Shown: one piece after another, positions 59,201-64,000 of the stretch
How positions within the stretch are numbered: the first letter of the stretch is position 1
Layout: every line of letters starts with the position of its first letter
DNA from: an uncultured Lachnospiraceae bacterium
Lineage (GTDB): Bacteria; Bacillota; Clostridia; Lachnospirales; Lachnospiraceae
Direction: 5' to 3'
Length of the DNA stretch: 64,000 bases
Assembly: GCA_910584845.1 (NCBI GenBank)
Contig: CAJUDH010000007.1
Location: 66,741-130,740, forward strand
The notes under the pieces: generated by a model
The model's database searches: none
What the model saw: the letters and a program-made list of their open reading frames with translations, nothing else
Told to the model about the DNA's origin: nothing
Program-made: the position numbers and the translations under genes

Positions 59201-59597
59201 CCCATCCGGGATCCCCAAGCCCCAGCGGGTGCAGGGCGCTTTCGTATCCGACGCGGAGGTGCAGCAGATCGTAGAATTCCTGACCGAGCAGGGGATGGCT
59301 GCCCAGTACAACCCGGAAGTGGAGAAGCAAATGAGCGCGGCCCCCCCGGTAGCCGCAGGGAACGCCGGCAGCGGCAGGGACGAATATTTTGCCCAGGCAG
59401 GCAAATTTATTATCGAAAAGGAAAAAGCTTCCATCGGTATGCTGCAGCGGATGTTTAAGATTGGGTTTAACCGGGCGGCACGGATCATGGACCAGCTGGC
59501 AGAAGCCGGCGTGGTAGGCGAGGAAGAAGGCACAAAGCCCAGGAAAGTTTTGATGACCATGAAAGAATTTGAAGAAATGATGGAAAATGGCCAGTAA
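56283..59597 (+). CDS. FtsK/SpoIIIE DNA translocase with long acidic linker
   Basis: A 1104-residue translocase starting at GTG 56283 behind AGGAGG. N-terminal membrane domain with four helices (about 45-195). A very long acidic and Pro/Gly-rich linker (about 200-600) contains Tyr/Gly repeats such as EGYGPEGDYGVEEGYGPEGY. Then the alpha/beta motor domain: Walker A GATGSGKSVCINT (about 772-784), Walker B IIVDELADLMM, and VNVITGLIKANVPSRIAF. A C-terminal winged-helix gamma domain (SIGMLQRMFKIGFNRAARI) recognises orienting DNA sequences. It moves DNA at division or sporulation septa. Typical length is near 800, so the linker accounts for the excess. Confidence 0.95.
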   Translation: MATSSNKKTASGRNATKAGKTPNPRRRQVPEPVPEQEDFIGAEIKVLLSFALAVLLFLSNFHLCGAVGGYLRGLQLGIFGMVGFIAPLLLFVGTCFYFSNQGNPAAMRKLAACIGAVLALCGFAQLLFGKQPEEGAGWMEYYRLSCANGLGGGLLGGLIYGGLTSVLGSIGAFLVLLAGFLVSAVCITERSIVKAVKRQGNAAYQLAKEDMGRRREQHERRQEERRLREEKVRGVNLDSTNLIMPEGYAREEGYGGGEGYGPEGDYGVEEGYGPEGYGAEEMFEESAREAFLEGQGDFSPAPPPQADAAMEKRGPKKPLQASPLSSADVFTGKITMPPAYGEEEAPFDVDEVLTPAESAQRLVAEGISHFDDVEGMFGRPATVPAFPGPAAEPSFRGLVQEDEALGSQRGAPGPEPDREEGARRRSPFEEEEPVAMGESQGGGTGLAENASLAVPGPEKEETKERAPGGGILEIWPQEDPEEGFAYDFDAGYEEDPEEEIYLEEGPEYLGEEGCSPNGAGGFESAWEDPETTWGDSGDWEDNLINAQGGPDGGESRMGGGPFLAPGSRRVVTATGKVIDSDDEALEKRLEAKRREARESGAGEAAVLAQIKEKEWQPKREYLFPPASLLKPGVRSSGASEQEYKETAIKLQQTLRDFGVGVTVTNISCGPSVTRYELHPDQGVKVSKIVGLTDDIKLSLAAADIRIEAPIPGKSAVGIEVPNKENTTVYLRELIESEAFRHHPSRLAFAVGKDIGGQVVVADIAKMPHLLIAGATGSGKSVCINTLIMSIIFKANPDDVKLIMVDPKVVELSVYNGIPHLLIPVVTDPKKASGALNWAVAEMDDRYKKFAKYNVRNLVGYNAKVDAIRDIEEGNKPQKLPQIVIIVDELADLMMVAPGEVEEAICRLAQLARAAGIHLVIATQRPSVNVITGLIKANVPSRIAFSVSSGVDSRTIIDMYGAEKLLGKGDMLFFPSGIPKPQRVQGAFVSDAEVQQIVEFLTEQGMAAQYNPEVEKQMSAAPPVAAGNAGSGRDEYFAQAGKFIIEKEKASIGMLQRMFKIGFNRAARIMDQLAEAGVVGEEEGTKPRKVLMTMKEFEEMMENGQ

Positions 59598-59818
59598 GTG
59601 TGATAATATGATGGAATCTGACAAAACATAAGGCATGGTTTTCCAACTGGCGGGCATGGCAGCTGCTTTATGGCAGCAGAGGGCGGCTGTTTGCCGTAAA
59701 GCCAGTGGACAGCAATGGTTTAGAAGGCACCCATATATTTCCGGCGTTATGGCGCCCGGCGGAAAAGCCGGCATGGCAGGGCTGGAGGTATAGATTCAAG
59801 GACAGGAGGACGTGTGGA

Positions 59819-61489
59819 ATGAAAACGGACATTGAAATCGCCCAGGAAGCCAAGATGAAACCGGTAGAGGAAGTCGCCGCCGTTTATGGGGTTGACGGGG
59901 ACGACCTGGAATTGTACGGCAAGTACAAAGCCAAACTTGCAGACGGGCTGTGGCAAAAGGTTAAGGGGAACCCGGATGGCAAGCTGGTGCTGGTGACAGC
60001 CATTAACCCTACGCCTGCCGGCGAGGGCAAAACCACCACCAGCATCGGTTTGGCAGACGCATTGGGCCGCCTTGGCAAAAAAACCATGCTGGCGCTGCGG
60101 GAGCCGTCCCTGGGACCTTGTTTCGGGATCAAAGGCGGCGCTGCCGGGGGAGGCTATGCCCAGGTGGTACCCATGGAAGATTTGAACCTTCATTTTACCG
60201 GGGATTTCCATGCCATCACTTCGGCCAACAATTTGCTGGCCGCACTTTTGGATAACCATATCCAGCAAGGGAACCAGCTGCAGATCGACACCCGCCAGAT
60301 CCTTTGGAAGCGGTGCATGGACATGAATGACCGGGCGCTGCGTAATATTGTGGTAGGGCTGGGGGCCAAAGCGGACGGCGTGGTGCGGGAAGACCATTTC
60401 GTAATTACCGTGGCTTCGGAAATTATGGCTATCCTTTGCCTGGCCAATGACATGGAAGATTTAAAAGGGCGGCTAGGAAGGATTATCGTAGCATATAATT
60501 ACGCAGGGGAGCCGGTGACGGCGGCCCAGCTAAACGCGGTAGGCGCTATGGCCGCCCTTTTAAAAGACGCTATCAAGCCAAACCTGATCCAGACGCTGGA
60601 ACACACAGGGGCTTTGGTCCACGGGGGGCCTTTTGCCAATATTGCCCATGGCTGCAACAGTGTACGGGCTACCAGGACGGCCCTTAAGCTGGCGGACGTA
60701 GTGGTGACGGAAGCCGGCTTCGGCGCTGACCTTGGGGCAGAAAAGTTTTTGGACATCAAATGCCGTATGGCAGGCCTGAAGCCGGACGCGGTTGTCCTGG
60801 TGGCTACCGTGCGGGCGTTAAAATACAACGGGGGCGTGCCCAAGGCCGATTTGTGCGAGGAAAACTTAAACGCTTTGGAAAAAGGCATCGTCAATTTGGA
60901 AAAACACATTGAAAATATCCAAAAATACGGTGTGCCTGTGGTAGTCACTTTAAATTCCTTTACCAGCGACACCCAGGCGGAGTATGAATGGATCCGCAAA
61001 TTCTGTGAGGGGCGGGGCTGCGAGTTTGCCTTATCCCAGGTATGGGAAAAAGGCGGCGCTGGCGGCGAGGCGCTGGCGGCCAAGGTGCTGGAAACTTTGG
61101 CGGCCAAGGAAAGCCACTACCATCCCATCTATCCGGATGAAATGGGCCTGCGGGAAAAGGTTGCTACCATAGCTACGGAAATTTACGGGGCCGACGGGGT
61201 CAGCTATGCCCCGGCGGCGTCAAAAGCCCTGGCGCGGATCGAAGAGCTGGGGTTTGGAAATTTACCCGTATGTATGGCAAAAACCCAGTATTCCCTGTCG
61301 GATGACCAGAACCGGCTGGGGCGGCCCACCGGCTTTACGGTTAACGTAAGGGATGTGTATGTGTCCGCCGGCGCCGGGTTTGTAGTGGTGCTGACCGGGG
61401 CGGTCATGACCATGCCAGGGTTGCCGAAAAAGCCGGCGGCGGACGGGATAGACGTAAACCGGGAAGGGAAGATTACCGGGCTGTTTTAA
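59819..61489 (+). CDS. fhs: Formate-tetrahydrofolate ligase
   Basis: A 556-residue Fhs, ATP-dependent formation of 10-formyl-THF in one-carbon metabolism (and in acetogenic clostridia, the Wood-Ljungdahl methyl branch). P-loop PTPAGEGKTTTSIGLADAL (about 64-82), REPSLGPCFGIKGGAAGGG, VLVATVRALKYNGG, VWEKGGAGGEALAAKV, and a late VMTMPGLPKKPAAD. The ATG at 59819 follows AGGAGGA (59804-59810) by 8 bases; an upstream ATG at 59705 would add 38 unrelated residues. No THF riboswitch is seen in the 221-base gap upstream; it contains only short GC stems. Confidence 0.97.
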   Translation: MKTDIEIAQEAKMKPVEEVAAVYGVDGDDLELYGKYKAKLADGLWQKVKGNPDGKLVLVTAINPTPAGEGKTTTSIGLADALGRLGKKTMLALREPSLGPCFGIKGGAAGGGYAQVVPMEDLNLHFTGDFHAITSANNLLAALLDNHIQQGNQLQIDTRQILWKRCMDMNDRALRNIVVGLGAKADGVVREDHFVITVASEIMAILCLANDMEDLKGRLGRIIVAYNYAGEPVTAAQLNAVGAMAALLKDAIKPNLIQTLEHTGALVHGGPFANIAHGCNSVRATRTALKLADVVVTEAGFGADLGAEKFLDIKCRMAGLKPDAVVLVATVRALKYNGGVPKADLCEENLNALEKGIVNLEKHIENIQKYGVPVVVTLNSFTSDTQAEYEWIRKFCEGRGCEFALSQVWEKGGAGGEALAAKVLETLAAKESHYHPIYPDEMGLREKVATIATEIYGADGVSYAPAASKALARIEELGFGNLPVCMAKTQYSLSDDQNRLGRPTGFTVNVRDVYVSAGAGFVVVLTGAVMTMPGLPKKPAADGIDVNREGKITGLF

Positions 61490-61525
61490 GGCAAATTGGA
61501 AAAATCAGATAAGGGGATGGGCAGT

Positions 61526-63001
61526 ATGTTAAGAGACTGGCTAAAAGGGTTGTCCTATACGTTGCTGCAAGGCAGCCTGGACGTGGAAGTGGACGATGTG
61601 GTTTACGATTCCCGGCAAGCGTCGCCGGGCGCGGTGTTTGTGTGTATAACCGGAACCCATGTAGATTCCCATAACTATATTCCCCAGGTGCTAAAAGCCG
61701 GCGTTAAGGTGCTGGTGGTGGAAAGGGAAGTGGAGGCCCCCCAATCCGTGACGGTAGTCCAGGCGGAACATGGCCGGGAGGCCCTGGCTGTGCTTTCCGC
61801 CGCCCGGTTTGGCCATCCGGCGGAGAAATTGCTGCTGGCCGGCGTTACCGGGACCAAGGGGAAGACTACCACGACCCACATGATACGGGCTATTTTGGAA
61901 GCGGCGGGGAAGAAAACCGGAATGATCGGTACCAACGGGGTATATATAGGAGACAAACATTATCCTACCCGCAATACCACTCCGGAATCTTATGAGCTGG
62001 AACGGTATTTTGCGGAGATGGTGGCGGACGGCTGCCAATGCTGCGTCATGGAAGTTTCTTCCCAGGCGATGAAAATGTACCGGGTGGCAGGCATTACCTT
62101 TGATTATGGGGTTTTTACGAATCTTTCCCCGGATCATATCGGGCCCGATGAACATAAAGATTTTGAAGAATATTTCTCCTGCAAAAAGCAGGTTTTCCAC
62201 CAGAGCCGTTACGCCCTGGTCAACATAGACGACGGGTATGCCGGGGAGATAACCCGGGGCATCCCTTGTGCCTGGGAAGGCTTTGGAACCGGAGGCGGGG
62301 CCCAATATCAGGCAGAACATATCCGCTATGTGTCAGAACCGGATTTTGTGGGGCTGGAATTTGACATCCGGGGCGTCCATGACATCCCTGTCCGGGTTAA
62401 CATCCCGGGGAAGTTCAATGTGTATAATGCACTGGCGGCCGCTGCCATAGGCTTAAAGGCGGGTGTGCCGGCCCAGGCTTTGCGCCATGCCCTGGAACAT
62501 TTGAAGCTGGATGGCCGGATGGAGATTGTGCATACCTCGGAAAGATGCTGTGTTATCGTGGATTATGCCCATAATGCAGTCAGCATGGAGAGCTTGCTGG
62601 CCACCCTCCGGGAATACCGCCCCAAACGTTTGGTATGCGTGTTCGGATGCGGGGGGAACCGTTCCAAGGACAGAAGGTACTCCATGGGGGAGATCGCCGG
62701 GAAAATGGCAGATTTTTCTATTATCACGGCAGACAATTCCAGATATGAAAAGGTGGAGGACATTATCGCCGATATCCGGGGGAGTTTGGAAAAGGCCGGA
62801 GGGGTTTTCCTGGAGATACCGGACCGGCGGGAGGCCATCGCTTACAGCATTACCCATGCGCAGCCGGGGGATATGATTGCCATTATCGGCAAAGGGCATG
62901 AGGATTACCAGGAAGTCGACGGCGTCCGCTATCCGTTTTTGGACCGGGCAGTGGTGCAGGAAGTAGTGGCAGATTTGACGGCCCGCGGATGCGCGCCGTG
63001 A
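61526..63001 (+). CDS. murE: UDP-N-acetylmuramyl-tripeptide synthetase (MurE family)
   Basis: A 491-residue Mur ligase that adds the third amino acid to the cell-wall precursor. N-terminal UDP-binding domain; ATP site GVTGTKGKTTTTHMIRAIL (about 111-129); carbamylated-Lys region; DYAHNAVSMESLLATL; CVFGCGGNRSKDRRYSMGEIA; and the specificity segment TADNSRYEKVEDI. The classical diaminopimelate motif is DNPR, here DNSR with the Arg kept, and the preceding DR-x-K-RP block is altered, so the amino acid added is uncertain. The ATG at 61526 is preferred (AAGGGG at 61511-61516) to the TTG at 61496. It is followed by murF. Confidence 0.9.
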   Translation: MLRDWLKGLSYTLLQGSLDVEVDDVVYDSRQASPGAVFVCITGTHVDSHNYIPQVLKAGVKVLVVEREVEAPQSVTVVQAEHGREALAVLSAARFGHPAEKLLLAGVTGTKGKTTTTHMIRAILEAAGKKTGMIGTNGVYIGDKHYPTRNTTPESYELERYFAEMVADGCQCCVMEVSSQAMKMYRVAGITFDYGVFTNLSPDHIGPDEHKDFEEYFSCKKQVFHQSRYALVNIDDGYAGEITRGIPCAWEGFGTGGGAQYQAEHIRYVSEPDFVGLEFDIRGVHDIPVRVNIPGKFNVYNALAAAAIGLKAGVPAQALRHALEHLKLDGRMEIVHTSERCCVIVDYAHNAVSMESLLATLREYRPKRLVCVFGCGGNRSKDRRYSMGEIAGKMADFSIITADNSRYEKVEDIIADIRGSLEKAGGVFLEIPDRREAIAYSITHAQPGDMIAIIGKGHEDYQEVDGVRYPFLDRAVVQEVVADLTARGCAP

Positions 63002-63051
63002 CATAATGGGACAAAAACAAAAATAGGTATAGAAGAAAGAGAAGCCGGGCT

Positions 63052-64000
63052 ATGGAACAGATGACAGTGAAAGACATCATAAAGGCCACCGGTGGCGTGC
63101 TGCTGTGCGGAGAGGCAGATCTGCCCTTGGCCCATATATGCATTGATTCAAAGAAGGTAAAAGGAGGGGAACTGTTTGTCCCCCTGGTGGGGGAGCGGGT
63201 GGACGCCCATCGGTTTATCCCCCAGGCTTTTGATGCCGGGGCGGCGGCCGTGCTGACCAGCCGCCACCATGCCATGGAGGACACGCACCCCTGGATCCAG
63301 GTCGAGGATACCAAAAAAGCGCTGCAGGCAATCGGGTCTTATTACCGGGACCGGCTGTCCCTGCCTCTTGTGGGGATTACCGGGAGCGTGGGGAAAACCA
63401 CTACCCGGGAAATGGTAGGGGCGGCTTTGTCTGCAGGCTTCCGGGTATATAAGACCCCCGGCAATTATAACAGCCAGGTGGGCTTGCCCATCACTTTGAC
63501 GGAAATCACATCCCGGGACGAGATCGGCGTGCTGGAGCTGGGGATGAGCATGCCGGGGGAAATGGCTGTGATTTCCCGGATCGCCCGGGTTGACATGGCA
63601 GTGATTACCAACGTAGATGTAGCCCACATCGAACAGCTGGGCAGCCAGGAAAATATATTCCGGGAAAAAATGTCGATCCAGGAAGGCCTCCGGGAGGGCG
63701 GGACCTTGTTTTTGAACGGTGACGACCCTATGCTGCAAAAAGCTAAGGCCAAGGCAGGGTGCCAGGCCGTCTATTACGGGACGGGGGAAAACTGCCAATA
63801 TCGGGCAGAGGATATAAGGCTGGAAGACGGCCGCGCTGTTTTCACGGCAGTATGCGGCCCCCGGCGGGTGCCGGTGCGCCTGAACGTTAGGGGGCGCCAT
63901 TTTGTACACAATGCCCTGGCGGCCCTAGCGGTGGCTGACGCCAACGGGGTGCCCATGGAAGCCGCCGCCGGGAAGCTGGAAGGGTTTACCGGCTTTCAAG
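63052..64000 (+). CDS. murF: UDP-N-acetylmuramoyl-tripeptide-D-Ala-D-Ala ligase MurF (3' end outside window)
   Basis: The frame is open from ATG 63052 to the end of the window (316 codons). The sequence has the MurF layout: N-terminal domain with ICIDSKKVKGGELFVPLVGERVDAHRF, ATP site LVGITGSVGKTTTREMVGAAL (about 103-123), YKTPGNYNSQVGLPITL, GVLELGMSMPGEMAVISRIA, VDVAHIEQLGSQENI, and GRHFVHNALAALAVA. MurF adds D-Ala-D-Ala after MurE, matching its place 50 bases downstream of murE. The ribosome site is weak (GAAAGAGAAG), so translation may partly depend on coupling to murE. About 130 residues are missing at the end. Confidence 0.95.
   Translation, partial: MEQMTVKDIIKATGGVLLCGEADLPLAHICIDSKKVKGGELFVPLVGERVDAHRFIPQAFDAGAAAVLTSRHHAMEDTHPWIQVEDTKKALQAIGSYYRDRLSLPLVGITGSVGKTTTREMVGAALSAGFRVYKTPGNYNSQVGLPITLTEITSRDEIGVLELGMSMPGEMAVISRIARVDMAVITNVDVAHIEQLGSQENIFREKMSIQEGLREGGTLFLNGDDPMLQKAKAKAGCQAVYYGTGENCQYRAEDIRLEDGRAVFTAVCGPRRVPVRLNVRGRHFVHNALAALAVADANGVPMEAAAGKLEGFTGFQ

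Noticed and set aside
59598..59818. Tetrahydrofolate riboswitch before fhs
   Set aside because: The gap lacks the conserved THF-riboswitch core; only short GC stems are present.

Overview
The window looks like a chromosomal segment from a GC-rich Clostridia, most likely Lachnospiraceae. The reasons are the core block plsX-acpP-rnc-smc-ftsY, a long PurL with a fused glutaminase, formate-THF ligase, ispH next to a Gram-positive type S1 protein, a GlpP-controlled glycerol cluster, YesM/YesN-type signalling genes, G-rich Shine-Dalgarno sites and good sigma-A promoters. The genus is inference. Every convincing gene is on the + strand for all 64 kb. I see no tRNA, rRNA, CRISPR array, prophage or transposase.

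Layout. 1-0.86 kb: 3' end of a Na/phosphate cotransporter with a PhoU-like tail. 0.87-7.1 kb: a 5-oxoproline (pxp) operon containing an NRAMP-like transporter, pxpB, pxpC, accB, accC and pxpA. The biotin carboxylase and biotin carrier sit between the two halves of 5-oxoprolinase, so the set looks like a urea-carboxylase-type enzyme split into separate subunits. 7.4-18.3 kb: a degenerating sensing and branched-chain-amino-acid transport region. It has an anchored sugar-binding-like protein, a YesM-type kinase that lost its last residues to an amber codon, a frameshifted YesN-type regulator, an intact livH, a livM head fused in frame to a livK tail, and a second livK broken by an amber codon. 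Scattered through it are a Uma2 gene bracketed by two near-identical terminators, a MITE-like element, an unknown zinc-ribbon membrane protein and a YitT protein behind a possible attenuator.

18.4-25.1 kb: lipid, RNase III, SMC and FtsY core operon. 25.1-36.8 kb: threonine deaminase, a CLC-family channel, a DEAD-box helicase with a leader attenuator, two unknown membrane proteins, purL and aspartokinase. 36.8-46.9 kb: a divergent M28-like lipoprotein, a two-domain PPK2 protein, a BaiN-like flavoprotein, cmk, ispH overlapping an S1 protein gene, TepA, ahpC and a stand-alone AhpF N-terminal domain. 47.0-56.0 kb: a glycerol/dihydroxyacetone cluster, namely a leader hairpin, glpP, glpK, glpF, a three-gene anaerobic glycerol-3-phosphate dehydrogenase, a 65-residue peptide made of 16-residue Cys repeats, then dhaK, dhaL and dhaM. 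56.3-64 kb: ftsK/spoIIIE, fhs, murE and the start of murF.

Most notable: the pxp/biotin-carboxylase operon, the repeat peptide in the glycerol cluster, and the concentration of lesions at 9.9-18.3 kb. All calls come from reading the sequence; no database search was run.
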